A stretch of DNA of 64,000 nt from assembly GCA_910589415.1 (NCBI GenBank), contig OU342632.1:42459341-42523340 (forward strand), written 5' to 3'. Position 1 is the first letter of the stretch. The number at the start of each line of letters is the position of its first letter. The position numbers and the translations under genes are program-made. Shown piece after piece: positions 34,046 to 46,327 of this stretch. Source of the DNA: Malachius bipustulatus (Eukaryota; Arthropoda; Insecta; Coleoptera; Melyridae). The notes beneath the pieces were generated by a model, which worked only from the letters and a program-made list of their open reading frames with translations, had not been told where the DNA came from and did not search any database.

Positions 34046-34926
34046 ACAGAATGTTTATTTAATATTACAAAAAAATTTAAATTAATAAAAAAAAATAAAA
34101 TAAAAACTCAAAATTTAAAGATTTAAGGATATCTCTGAAGTCGTTGAGATACAGAAATCAGATTTTGTTTTTTTTTTGTTTACCTAATTTTTTTTCATAT
34201 GACAGTGGTGAAGATTTTAATTTTTTACCCGACACGGCGTTTTTTTTTAATTCGCTTTTTTGGAAGCCTTTTTGGAACCTTTTTGGAACATTTTCGACAC
34301 GAAAAAGGTACTAATAAGTAGTCATACTTATTAACCGTTTAAAAAAAAAACGTAGGTACTTACATCTAACGATGAAAAACTCGCTTTGGATGTTTCAAAA
34401 CATGTGTCGGAAAATGAAAGACGAAAAACTTTCAATCCTTAAATATCCGCCAATGGCACACGGTTAAAAAAATGAATTGGTATTACAAATACAGCTACTA
34501 TACCTCAGTCGACCAACAGATATAGTAATAAAACTGCGCACAAACTTTTAAGGTCCAAGTCGTCACATCGGTAGGCAGATAGTGCCTTATTTATTGGTTA
34601 CCTGGTTCCGGTAAACCAATGAGAAGGGCATTCTAAGGTTTGTGTATATAATTCTTGTGTATAAGGTCTGCCTACCTGGATTGTAAACTTACCGCGCACT
34701 TTTATTACTATATCTTTTGGCCGACTGAGGTATAATATCAATGATATAATAATATGTACGAAAGCTGAGTTCTGTATAACTGAAAAAATTATTTTTTTTT
34801 GACACCCTGTATCTTAAAAACGGTGAATTTACGGATACCGGTTAATGGAACTTTTTTTGTTTATTTTTGACCAAGAAATCAGAAATCTGTCTTTAATTTT
34901 TTTCGCAATGTTAAAGAAACACTCTG
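34046..34926. mobile_element. fold-back element, family A, diverged and carrying a nested MITE
   Basis: The left end is a mutated CAGAATGTTTATTTAATATTA and the right end is CGCAATGTTAAAGAAACACTCTG then TA. Internal blocks shared with 10123-10880 include GATGAAAAACTCGCTTTGGATG (34370), ACACCCTGTATCTTAAAAACGG (34802) and TTTTTTTGTTTATTTTTGACC (34850). The middle is interrupted by a separate hairpin element at 34503-34730. Confidence 0.65.
34503..34730. mobile_element. 228-bp MITE with CCTCAGTCG ends, nested in family A
   Basis: The terminal inverted repeat is about 40 bp: CCTCAGTCGACCAACAGATA then TAGTAATAAAA, mirrored at the right end with a few changes. It is flanked by TATA on both sides. 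The interior is non-coding and partly GC-richer (CCTGGTTCCGGTAAACCAATG). Because it splits a family A element, it inserted later. Confidence 0.78.
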
Positions 34927-37206
34927 TATGGGTTTTATGTAGTTTTGGAATAATTTTATTTTGGTTTTTTGCCTGTTATGATTATGTTAGAATTTGGGTG
35001 TTATTTTAATTTGTATCTGTTGGGCAATAAATAAAATGTAATGAAATGGAAAGTGAAACGTAGGTACCTACCAAAAATCATTTATTCCACAAACTGTCGA
35101 TTGTTATTTTTTATTACAAGAGCTTTATCGTCAATCATCAAATTTGCCCAACAATGCTATAAAGATTCCAAATTTTTTATTAAAGTAAATACTTCCAAAA
35201 ACATAAACAAAAAATAAATAAATAAAACAAAAATTAATTTATTTTTATATTGCGCTCACTGCTCAATGCTCATGCCTAATAACGTGCTAAGCAATCATCC
35301 CAACAAGGCCCATTTAATTTTTTTATCACTTTCAGGACACTGCTAATCATCATAAGGAACAACAATCATCATAACTTCAGGTACCTGCTGCTCATGCGAA
35401 AATATAATTTTTATCCAATGAACATTAACACAATAATTACTGAAAAGTGACTATGAAATAAAATGACTGTCTTCAGTAAGAATGAAAACATTATTTCTTC
35501 ACATCAACAGTTATCCTTGTTAATACAGCTCCATAATTTTATAAAGGCGATAAATCGTTCCCTCTCTCTTCGGAATAAAAGTCCTGCATTACCTACCACG
35601 TCTTGTTCATAATTTTACTACCATTATGGGTTCTATATAGGTTAAAACAAAAAAAGATTTATTATTTAATTAAACGCGGGTCTACTGCTGACGCTCCAGT
35701 ATGCATTTTCTTGCTCTTACTTCAAAATTCCACGATTTTCTTGCAACAGCATCGACACCCTCGAAAAAAGCACCATTATGGGTATGTTGATGTTTCCCAT
35801 CTCCTGTTTTCTTATTTTAACTTAACAAATTACTTTAGTTTTGTACTTATACACCCACACGTAGTTATATTTATATTATCATTTATATTGCCTTATGTAT
35901 CCCATTCAGTCACACTCCAATTTGTTAAAGCTTCAAATCGTGTAAAACTCTTAGTGGTGTTGAGAGCTTCGGCAAAACAACTGCTCTTTGAAACCACTTC
36001 GAAGTTTGAAGTATAGGCATGCTTCAATAATAATAGCACTTCGAATATTGTGCGACGTGATCTAAATTATGTCTTTTCATAATTGATCAATTAGAGACTA
36101 CCATAAATTAAAATAAATGTTAATTTAATCAATATTGAAACAATAAAATAGGAAGTGTAGGTATGCTAATGAGATGCATACAAAATGTGCTCTTTCAAAA
36201 TATATTTTGGAGCGAGGGGGCCTAATTTTTGACGTTTTGATTCAGATGTTCCGTTGAAAAAGTGGACGTTTTGGAATTCTGTGAATCTATTTCATCTTAT
36301 CGGTCTCTCAGAGTATATGTACAAGTATATACAGTAAAATTTTTATCGGTAATTACGACGATGTAATATTCCTTAATTAAACATTTATCGTATAAGACTT
36401 CATGGTCACTTGCGATTATGATTTCCAATCTCGAAAGAACCTTATTTAAATCCATGTTATACATTAATGTATTTTATTATTTAATCTTTTTATTTATAGA
36501 ATTATATGTAAGTTATGTACGTATGTAAGTAATTTCAATATATTTAGAACAGAATAATTTTATTTTGTCTTCGAAATATAATAAAGTAATCGTTCAATAT
36601 CGTTGGCTATTTCAGGATTTAATTCGTAAACATCAATAATTAATCTAATCTTAATCTGTGGCTAAAAGACGAAAATTTTTCAGGCCATTTTCCAGTAAAA
36701 AAATATTCTAATCAAGATTGAAGCAGGCAAAAATTTTGTAAGTAATAATTACTTCAAACCAGTGACTTTTATCATGCATGAATAGATCGATTAGAATAGA
36801 AATAAATGCACAAAAGGCGACAAATCGCTTGCGCACACGTAATCGCTGATAATGTCTACCGCAGTTGATGTGGACGATACGTATGCAGAAAATTTCCATG
36901 GACCATGACAAAACAGTCCGGAATCAGTTACAATTTCAGTTGCAGCCGGTCGTGAAAGCATGCATTTATGCATACAAACATCAATGATTATTATAAACAA
37001 ATAAATAAAATTAATGATTTTTAAATTCTACTACGAATATACGGGGTGAGGCGCGAAGATCTTAGGACATTCTTAAATAGAAAAATGATTGGAATACAAA
37101 ACAAAAAATTTCGTCATTTTTGTTTTCAATTTCAGTAGCCACCTTGTATTTTAGTAGATTTTCGAATTGCCTCTGAGAAAATCTAATTGAAACTTTTTTA
37201 AAGTCT
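34927..37206. other. AT-rich spacer
   Basis: No gene is supported. The open stretch at 35603-36016 has no ATG at its start and an AT-biased, membrane-like composition expected by chance. A mutated CAGGGTG-type terminus (ACGGGGTGAGGCGCG) lies near 37040, and a possible partner (CCACCTTGTA) near 37140. Confidence 0.45.
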
Positions 37207-37863
37207 TTTTCCTACGACCACTATACAAAACACTACTTTGCGCATCGTTTTTTGTGCGCAAACTAGCAGATTTCTCACGTATCCAAAACTGTGCGACAAA
37301 GTGACATAAGGCATACCCAAAAACCTTTTCCGTACTGTTTTAATGTATGTAAACAATAGTGATGGGCGGTAACTGAGAACTCAACTGTTACTTATTGTTA
37401 ATGGAATAACTATTCATTTAAAGCTTCAAGGTAATAAAATAAACACAAATGGGATAACATAGAACCCGACAAGACTATAAAATAGACTCATTATTCTCTT
37501 GTGGCAGTAATTATTAAAATTTACGAGTTGATCGCTAATAACAGCCAAATCAAATTCACGAACGTGATCGTGAAAATAACTCGCACACCTCTACTAACTT
37601 CAATCTACGACGCGCAGCGCTTGCGTTATTGTGTAGAAGTTGCATATCGATATATAACCTCTCTTAAATCATTGTTATTATCTCCCACGTCTATCCGCTC
37701 ACGTCACTTATTTTTAGTTTATACGGAGTCTAATAATAAATAATAATAATATTGTCTGTATAATAGTAATAATAAAAAGTCATTGGTAGAATTGAAAATA
37801 ATATTAACCTACCTAGGTAGGTAGTCTGAAAAAATAAACTTTAGTTAGGTACCTATCATTATA

Positions 37864-38073
37864 ATGGATTGTAATTTCTCTGAATGTGAAACAGAAAATA
37901 CACCACCTGAAGTCAGAAAACAAGCAGGTTTGTGTTCTTTGAATTTGCTACCTGTAGTTTCGAGAGAAAAATACGAATCTGCTTATAAACATTTCATAAA
38001 TTGGAGAAAAGGTCATAAAAGCAGAGCATTGTCAGAAAAAATAATTTATGTGTTAAATTTGTTAAATAATTAA
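37864..38073 (+). CDS. 69-residue fragment like the N-terminus of Crypton-type tyrosine recombinases
   Basis: The frame starts at an ATG preceded by an in-frame TAG and ends at TAA. After an acidic start (ENTPPEVRKQAG) it reads LNLLPVVSREKYESAYKHF, then INWRK and ALSEKIIYVL. This matches the N-terminal core-binding segment of Crypton/animal YR transposases, whose pattern is LLP.KS...YE.AY..F..W followed by SFSEN.LL.Y. The catalytic domain (Arg..His-x-x-Arg..Tyr) is absent; the frame ends about where the first helices do. It ends 12 bp before a GTGGTCGTAGGAAAA motif, whose inverse occurs upstream near 37208-37222. It may be a decayed fragment or a small DNA-binding protein of a non-autonomous element. 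Confidence 0.6.
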   Translation: MDCNFSECETENTPPEVRKQAGLCSLNLLPVVSREKYESAYKHFINWRKGHKSRALSEKIIYVLNLLNN

Positions 38074-38090
38074 TCTGTTAAATTGTGGTC

Positions 38091-38240
38091 GTAGGAAAAG
38101 TACTGTGTGAAGCACGTGCGGAAAAGAAATTTCACACTCGTGTGAATTGTGACACTCGACTTCGTCTCGTGTCACAATTTGTTTCACACTCGTGAGAAAT
38201 TTTCTCTTTTCCGCACTTGTTTCACAATATACTATTTCCT
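38091..38240. repeat. hairpin repeat, family C, copy 1
   Basis: TAGGAAAAGTACTGTGTGAA, then GTGCGGAAAAGAAATTTCAC at the left pairs with the right arm GAAATTTTCTCTTTTCCGCAC, then TTTCACAATATAC and TTTCCTA. The centre has nested stems (TGTGACACTCGACTTCG, then CTCGTGTCACA). A second copy at 55341-55436 shares the same ends and the preceding GTGGTCG. No coding capacity. Confidence 0.7.
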
Positions 38241-41200
38241 AATCGAATCTTGGGGCGTATTCCGTTTCCAAACCGCTACAAACCTCTTGGGTTACCATTA
38301 CGTCTGGTTGCAGAGAAAATTTTGGTTCAAATCGGGCGACAGCTGTCCTTTTTTTCCGACTAAAACCATTTTTCAGGCAAGCATTGGTCACGGGACAAAA
38401 ACCGCAATGTTTCAGTCACTTTGGTTTCAAAACGAAAAAATGTCAAAAGTGAACTTTGACAGAAAATAAAAATAATATCCTTTAAAAAAGTTTCAAACAG
38501 GTCAATTATATTTTAGGGGAGGACGTTATTTTAATGTCAAAACTGTCTTTCGATCTGTCATCATTTATACACCCACATCAACCCTTGCTTAAAAAAAATC
38601 AAATGAGAAGGGGCGCATGCAGCGTCTGATTCAAAGGGTCTTTTGTAATGAAAATTTTCTGATAAAATGGAACTTTGTTAAGAGCATTAAATACATTTTT
38701 GAGAGAGGGGTCATGCGATACATACTTTTGTAAATAAGGAGATCTTTCTCTCAAACGTTTCTTTGTAAATTAAAAAAAGTTACGGCATGTCAAAATTTTG
38801 TAAAATTCGATAAAATTTTACATGTTTTCGAATTTACATGTGAAACTTTTGTAAAATTCTCTTTTTTGGAAGACTTTAGAATGATGTATTCCGGGACAAA
38901 ACTCATCTTAATATTACTCAACAATTAGAATCTCACCGCATGTAAAAAATATTCACAATATACTTTTTGTTAAATCGTTTCTAACGTTACCATTTTGGTT
39001 GTCATTTTAGTTCCGAAATGACATTCTGTTTTGGCACAAGTGCCTAAAAATGGCATTCTTTACGTACTTGTGCATAAAAGTGACATAAATGACAGCTAAA
39101 ACACGTTTTCATTAATCTTCATGAAGCCTGTAATTTTGACAATATAACATGACAATTTCTAGAGTTCATTTCATACAGAGACTGACTCGAATGAGCTGGG
39201 ACACCTGTCTTATATTATAGGTGACGGTGACACCCCATTCGGTGGGACATCACTTCTAAGCTTCGGAAGCTACCCCTAAATTATTTTATTCTTAATTTAA
39301 TCAGATAATAATTATTATTGTGTGGTGGTTCATATAGGTAATAAGACTCCAGCTTGGGGAATTTAATCAGAATTGATATAAAGATGGCGGAGTATAAGGC
39401 TTTGGCATAGGGACGGACGAACATGACGTCGTTGTTTGTACGGAATCCAAATAAAATTCATAATATAATAAAATGAAATATTGTTTTCTAACTTTTTATC
39501 GAAACATTCAGGATTCACACAAGGCGTGGGCCCATAAAGTAACCTTGTACAATAACTCGTACCTATATCTACTTAGGTACTTTAATAAATTAATCATTAT
39601 CAGTGATGTTATTTTATGATCTAAAGTGGTATAATTTTCTTGATAAATGTTATCGGTATAACAATTATTATTCATAAAACTTAAAAAAAAAACGCCTTTT
39701 ATTGAAATATTTATTAAAGTTTTAGCAAGTGAATGTTTTTGGTTTGTATTATAATAGAGATATTAAAATAAAATAATTGCATTATATGAACCTTATAATA
39801 GTACCTACCTAATTACTTTTATTATGCAATACCAATATTATACTAATGGGAGAAGAATTATTATCGCATTTTGCGAGAAATGGAAGTGATGTTCATGCAG
39901 GAGTTTAACCCAAGAAATTCCACTGTACTGTTAATTTTTCCTGCATCCATTAGTTGAATAAACTCAGGGGAAGGTGAATGCTTGACGAGAAAAACATAGA
40001 TAATACAGAAACTAGTGCCCGATAAAGTACTTATTCCTTATTGATGTGAGGTGTATTATTATTATAATCCCACACGACGTGATATGGCATGATAAGGTGT
40101 CTTATCGCAGTCATTTCTTGAAAACTAGTAAACTTGTAATAAAAAATAAATAAACATTTTACTAGTGTAAACCAAAATGAGTAATTACAGAGAATTATTG
40201 ATACAGAAAAATGGTCATATCGTAGGTATAATGTAAACTGAATGATATCATAAAACATTTCGTTGCATTTATTGAACATGGAAATTCGTATCCAATACCA
40301 ATTAATTCCAAAAACTACTATACCCACGTTTATCCATGTATAAGCTGGCAAGTGAAAGTGGATGCATAAACTATTTTTAATCATTATAATTTAAATAATA
40401 ATCTCTTCATAATATGGGCGGACTCTGATATAGGAAAAGATATACATACATAGATAATATTTAAGTTCCAAAGTTTTCTTAATTAACTTTTCCTTTACAT
40501 CTATAATCAAATGGATTCAAATTGATTCCATTAAAAACCCGTTGGAGAAAATGCACAGAGGTAGCTTTAGAAAATTATCAGTAGTTCAACATAGAGTTGT
40601 ATCATTTATTTTGAAATCTAGAGAAAGTTAAATTTTCATAAATGCCGAAAAATCAGCTTTTCGTTATCAGCAGGCATTTGAATTCGTCATAAAATTACAT
40701 AAAATATTCTATACAACACCTTGAATAGAAATAATGTACTTTTATATTATACATAAATAAAGAGATCGATTTTTTTATTATTAAACCACGCAAGTAGCGT
40801 AAAATAAGGTTCACCCCTCGTTTTAATAACCCCTTTAGTATGACATTCGCCACCTCTAAAATTTCAAATTGGAAGGGTAGACTTGTGAACCTCATTGTAT
40901 TTTTTCAATCCAATTTTTCAATATCAATTCAGGAGTCTCAATTATGTTGTTTAACACGTTAACTGCCACAATGGAAAGTAAAAAAAAAGTTAAGAAGGCC
41001 ATATCATGAAATACGTTTGATAGTTTGCTTATGTATTAAAAATACATTTATATCACTATAGGTAAACATTTTGTAATTTTAGTCAATCATTTAGATGTTC
41101 CAAAATTGAGAAGCACGCGTGCATCACAAGGCCTCTGGAGTTTTAATGTTTCAGGGAGCCACGTGATGCACACTTGCTTCTCACAATCTTTACTTGAATT

Positions 41201-41995
41201 TACGAAAATCTATCAAGTGGTATCGTAAAATAGCGACAGAGTTTATGTTAGGCTCAGCAATAGTCAATGCATACATCCTGCACCAAAAGATTACAAACAA
41301 AATGTCCATCACATCTTTCAAGGAAGAATAACTCGTCTCTGAGAAATGATAGATTTTTCTAAAACTACTCTTCCAGAGCAACAAGTGCCAGTTGTAAATC
41401 ACCATTTAGAAGAATAAGTTCAAAGTTCTGCTAGAAGAAGGTGTGTCATTTGTTATGCTTAAAATTCAGAGGAGAGTGGTAGAGCTTTTGCTCAGTGTAA
41501 AACATCTTTTTCGCGTTACAAATGCATTCAGTGTAACAAATTCTATTGTGTTTCTTTTTTCATTGACTTTCATATGACTAAACCCTTAGAAAGTGTGTCA
41601 GTGTTTTTTTTTGTTTCTAATCACTTTTATATATACCGAAAACGCAGGCTAACTACTTCGAAATGTTCAGTGGGCCATTGAGAAAACGAATCTCATATAA
41701 GTAAGAGAGTAACGAGAAGCACCACTGCATCACAGAGCCTATTTTAAGATTAAAGCATGAGATGCTATGGTGCTACTCACGGCCCACGAAATCATAGTGT
41801 CCGAGAAGCACACTTGCATCTCATGGCAGTCAACGTGTTTTCTGTTGCCTGGCTACGGAGATAAAGACATTATTTGAAATTTAAAACATGATTTTTTCAA
41901 TAGGATTGGGTGAAGTGTAGGTAGTTTAATATTCCAGAAATATTAACTGAAAAAATTGATTTATTCATTACGTATTGGCCATATACGACTATTGT
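38241..41995. other. spacer with small hairpins
   Basis: No gene is supported. Small inverted repeats occur at about 38990-39105 (GTTGTCATTTTAG, GCACAAGTGCC with their inverses) and 41111-41182 (GAGAAGCACGCGTGCATCAC with GTGATGCACACTTGCTTCTC). Related GAGAAGCAC..GCATC blocks recur at about 41716-41830. Open stretches at 38149-38469 (plus) and 40031-40384 (minus) are unrecognisable. Confidence 0.5.
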
Positions 41996-41997
41996 AC

Positions 41998-43528
41998 AGG
42001 GTGGGCAAATTTGGATGTTTCTATAGGAGATCTCGGTAACTATAAGAGCTATGGAAAAATGGATGGCACATTCTCGATCGCTTTTTTTGAGAGGAACTCA
42101 ATGGTGAAAACCGGAACTCGCTATCTTCTTTTGTTTTCGAGCTATAATGAAAAGTACGATTTTTCACGATATCGATAAATGTCGATATCTTTCTTGGTTT
42201 TCAAGTTAGAGAAAAGATATTTGCACGTTCTTCAGGCACTTTTTTGAGTGGAATGGAATGGCCTCAACAGATTTTGAATATCTTTTCTCATTTTTCCGTT
42301 ATAACATAAAGTTGTATTTTTTTAAATGGAAGTCATAGTGGGCCATGAACTAATTAAATAGAGTTTTTTTTCTCTTTGCAACGATATATAACATGTGCGT
42401 TAAAAATTTATGAAAAGTTAATTTTTCAAAATAAACTTAATTTATCATGGTACCTTAGAAATTTGTTTCAACTATTTACCTAGTAGGCGTGAATGTCATT
42501 TAGAAAATTGTGCGACACCACCTGTCAAAGCCAGTTTACGCAGTTTTTGAGTTAGAAAGTGCTCGTTTCGCTTGCAAAATGGCAAATTTGGTTTATGAAA
42601 ACTACGAAAAGTATGATATGTTAGAATGCTTTATTCAAAGTAACAGCAATTCTGATATTGCATCCGAAACATACTTCAATCGTTATCCAGAGAGGAGACA
42701 ACCCCACAAATCTATTTTTGACAGGTTGAAGGCAAATATTATCAATCACGGGTCATTCAAGAAGCCTAGACCGAAAAACGATCATATTGGTGATGCCGAA
42801 GAAACTGCCATTAATGTAATTGGATCCGTACTTGCCAATTCTTATAAATATAAATATCAGAATTGTCACTATTTTGCATAAAGCAATCTAATATAACATA
42901 TAAAAAGTTTCATTGGTCATCAACTAAATTTTACTTTTTTCAAAGCGAAACAGTCACTTTCTAACTCAAAAATGTAAGAGAACTGGGCTTTGACAGGCGT
43001 CTTCATTTACTATTCTAAATGAAATTCACGCCCACTACGTGACAAGTCAAAATAAAAATAAAAAAATCTCAGGTACCAAGATAAATTCAATTTATTTTGA
43101 AAAATGTAACTTTTCATAAATTTTTAACACACATGTTATACATCGTTGCAAAGAGAAAAAAATACTCTATTTAATTAGTTCATGGCCCACTATGACTTCC
43201 ATTTAAACTTTATGTTATAACGGGAAAATGAAAAAAGATATTCAAAATCTGTTGAGGCCGTTCCATTCTACTCAAAAAAGTGCCTCAAAAATGTGCAAAT
43301 ATCTTTTCTCTAACTTGAAAACCAAGAAAGATATCGACATTTATCGATATCGTGAAAAATCGTACTTTTCATTATAGCTCGAAAACAAAAGAAGATGGCG
43401 AGTTCCGGTTTTCACCATTGAGTTCCTCTCAAAAAAAGCGATCGAGAATGCGCCATTCATTTTTCCATAGCTCTTATAGTTACCGAGATCTCCTATAGAA
43501 ACATCCAAATTTGCCCACCCTGTACAGG
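41998..43528 (+). mobile_element. long-TIR Tc1/mariner-type element carrying a DUF4817-like gene
   Basis: The ends are CAGGGTGGGCAAATTTGGAT and its inverse, with TA outside. The arms extend for about 575 bp on each side (to about 42575 and from about 42945): landmarks include AGATCTCGGTAACTATAAGA, TCACGATATCGATAAATGTC, TCATAGTGGGCCATGAACTA and CCTGTCAAAGCCAG. The non-mirrored centre is occupied almost exactly by the small reading frame at 42579-42881. There is no DDE catalytic domain, so it cannot move alone. The exact outer base is uncertain by one or two. Confidence 0.88.
42579..42881 (+). CDS. 100-residue DUF4817-like (transposase N-terminal HTH) protein
   Basis: The ATG at 42579 lies at the inner border of the left inverted repeat; upstream codons of the open frame sit inside the repeat and are not needed. 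The sequence has YENYEKYDMLECFIQSN, then ASETYFNRYPERRQPHKSIF and DRLKANIINHGSFKKPRP. This fits the DUF4817 pattern of insect DDE_3 (Tc1/mariner-like) transposases: Y...E..DM...Y, then A...Y..R(Y/F)P.RR.P....F..L, then (T/H)GSF. DUF4817 is a helix-turn-helix-type DNA-binding module. After a linker like the family's (E.A..V), the frame ends, before any catalytic Asp. It could be a decayed transposase or a retained terminus-binding protein. Confidence 0.75.
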   Translation: MANLVYENYEKYDMLECFIQSNSNSDIASETYFNRYPERRQPHKSIFDRLKANIINHGSFKKPRPKNDHIGDAEETAINVIGSVLANSYKYKYQNCHYFA

Positions 43529-44837
43529 GGTTATAATACACAGGGTGCCTGTACAGGGTATACAGGGTGTTGAAAAACTCGTGGAAAAAACGAGCAGCAC
43601 GCTATGATACGGTCTCTACGGTCTCTCGTATATATACAATAGTAAAACATAGTAAGTCAACTTGCTTGAAAATTAATTCTTTTAGGCGTGAAAAAAGAAA
43701 CATTTGTTACCTCAAAGAACGCTAATCTTCGGGAAAAATCTTTCGACTTCAGAAAGTTTGAAAGATTTCTGAAAATCGTTGCATGGTTGCGCAATTTACA
43801 ATTAAAAAATTTTAGCATGTGAAATTGGCAGTTATTTTTCACGTTGAAAGGTTTTTTTTATTTTATTAAATGGCACGGTCCGTGTTTTCTTCGAGATGAG
43901 GTGGATTCATGTTCCTCAACAAAACATAATGAGACTTTGATAATTCAACATAATGTCGATCTTCCATTGTTTTTGAGTTATTTTCACTTCTATAATTTTT
44001 TTGCACTTACAGAGTCTCATTAAAACAGCCAAAATTCTGCAAGTCAGAAAAACGCCTAGAAAGTATTTGAGTATGATTTTTCATTTGAAATTTCGAATAT
44101 AAAAATAAAAAGGAACATTCTTTTCAAATAGCGCCACGTATATTTTTTCGCGCCATTAAAAATCAGAACGTGTTACGGAAACTAAAAAAAAAAACTGAAT
44201 TTTTTCATGAGTCTAATGAAAAGAACATTTTAATTTAAAACAGGAATTACACTAACAAACGACCAACATAAAAAAATCCAAAAAAATATAATTGTCAGAC
44301 TTGTTAAGCCTATACAAAATGCTATCATCTCCCAAAGGTTGACCCTATACTATATTTAATCTTAAATCACTACTAATCTATTACTTCAATAAAACAATAT
44401 TTTCTTTTTCATGTTATTTTTTTCCTTTGGTTTTCGTCTTTCGTCAATTGGGTTTCCAGATTTGTCAAATTCTTTTGCAATATTTATAATGCTGTCACTG
44501 CATAAAAATAGGAAAAGCATAAAGTGAAGCGAATTTAACATAAAAGGAAACTAATTGATAATAATAATTAAAGACTATTCTCATTGAGAGATAGAAAAAT
44601 AAGAAAACCATTTGACATACTGGGAAAAAATTACCTGTCTTGAAACCTTGAAACTTGAAATTACCTGAATACTTGAAACTATTGTGACATTATTAAATGT
44701 CTAATTATGCAATAAGGTTGAAAAATTATTTTTTCTGAATAAATCTGTAATTTCTTGTATGCTAAATAAAACATATTTATTGTTTGTAAAAAATACAACC
44801 TGCTCGGGGAAATTACAAGAATAATTATTGTTCTACA
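43529..44837. other. spacer
   Basis: Starts with a cluster of stray fold-back ends (CAGGGTGCCTG, then CAGGGTATACAGGGTGTTG at 43540-43573). The rest is AT-rich with no supported gene. Confidence 0.5.
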
Positions 44838-45452
44838 GAAAAATTTGCTTTTTTGAGCGACGGGCTAAAAGTTTGACCTTTTTTCCCCGTTGACAGGTAG
44901 AAAAATGCTTCATTATATGAGCTGCATCTTATCGGGGAAAAAAATTAATTAGCATGGAAAAAAATTAGTACTTTTTTCCCCGGCTTAGGTATAGCTACTA
45001 TTAACACTCAGATATCATTAAATTTATATCAAATACGTAAAGGAAAGTTACCTTATTATCCAAATGGCAATTATGAAGGGAATTTTCATAATAATCATAC
45101 TATCCATATTATTAAATTCACTCATCGAAAACTAACAAGAATCTTTACAAAACTGTCTTCAGTTTTAATTACATTAATATGACGTTTATGTAATTAAATC
45201 GTTTCGTTACCCAGGCAACGTCAATTACGATAAAAGACAGTTTGAAAATTTAAGTTTAACATAAATCATTTTTCGGACATAATTTTCAGTTATCTAACTA
45301 CGTTTTTCGACATTCTAACACTGATATTTCTTCTCCCAGAAAAAAATTGTATATTATACACAAGAAAAAAGTGCGATGTTAGCTCTCGATGTGTTTGTCG
45401 ACAAAATCACATCTCGAGCTAAAATCTATCACTTTTTTCACTTGTATAATAA
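44838..45452 (+). mobile_element. repeat family B, copy 1
   Basis: Shares with the inverted copy at 54225-54800 the order GCGACGGGC, AAAAATGC.TC.TTATATGAG, TCGTTTCGTTACC, AAAAAATTGTATATTATACA, and a terminal hairpin AAAAAAGTGCGAT, TTAGCTC..GATGTG with its inverse CACATCTCGAGCTAAAATC, then ATCACTTTTTTCACTTGTA. The hairpin loop here is short (about 14 bp around TTGTCGACAAAA). It is non-coding, and the class is unknown. Confidence 0.6.
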
Positions 45453-46059
45453 CTAACTATTAGTTTATTAATTGATGAACTTCATTTCCTGGCAAATGTA
45501 CTTGCACTTTAGTACCTTTATCCTACATCGTTCCAAATTGTCGATAATTCTCACAGCTGTGTTAAATTTTCTGGCAAGGCCACTTATGCTGAATGCAAGG
45601 ATGTGCTTTTACAGGGTTCTTGAACTAGTTTCGACGTCATAACAGGCATTTAGGTACCTAGTCAACTGTTTTCACTAGCAGAAATAAATTATTTTTGGCC
45701 CCTTTCTAAAAAAAAGTTGTGTAGTCTTTTAAATTCTCATTCCATCTGGGTGACGTATTAAATAGGTTTTCTTCATGGGTAAATGTTGCTTGGTAGCATG
45801 TAGGTACTTACCATGTATTTCAACTGCGGGCACATTCATTTCCATACTCTCTGAATTTTATTGTCATTTTGACTTCTATGAAGTAAGTCAACTTTTTAGG
45901 TATAAATTTTTGGTATATGAATAAATCAATTGATTCAATTTTTAGTATGGTCATGGGATCATGGGATTATGGGATATTATTTGGTCACTATGGATGGAAT
46001 AATGTGAGGTATCATTAATCAAATTATAAATAGATGAAAAATAAGTTCCATTATAGTTG

Positions 46060-46327
46060 TCCAGTGAGTGTTCTCCGGTGAGATGCCACACTGATCCTGA
46101 CTATAAACGATTTGATTTTATGAGATTTAATTCGTATAATAATTATAATAATTGATTTATATAATAATTATAATATTTATTATTAATTATTTTAATTATT
46201 AAATTACAATAATTGATTCGATTCGAACAATTATAATAATTAGTAATTGGTACGAATTAAATCGCATGAAATCAAATCGTTTATATTCTGGATCAGTGAG
46301 GCATCTCACCGGACAACACTCGCTGGA
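46060..46327. repeat. 268-bp palindrome, possible MITE
   Basis: The left arm TCCAGTGAGTG, then CCGGTGAGATGCCACACTGATCC, ATAAACGATTTGATTTTATG and AATTCGTA pairs with the right arm, which ends CATCTCACCGGACAACACTCG then CTGGA. Arms are about 80 bp. The centre is a TAATTATAAT-rich loop. No gene and no clear target duplication. Confidence 0.75.

Noticed and set aside
35603..36016. 137-codon plus-strand open frame
   Set aside because: It starts with TTG, has AT-driven, Leu/Phe/Ile-rich composition and no recognisable motif or splice context.
40031..40384. 117-codon minus-strand open frame
   Set aside because: It has an ATG, but the composition is that of random AT-rich sequence and no motif or neighbouring exon supports it.
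43341..43541. 66-codon minus-strand frame and its twin at 41975-42178
   Set aside because: The same frame read from both inverted arms of the DUF4817 element; it is repeat DNA, not two genes.
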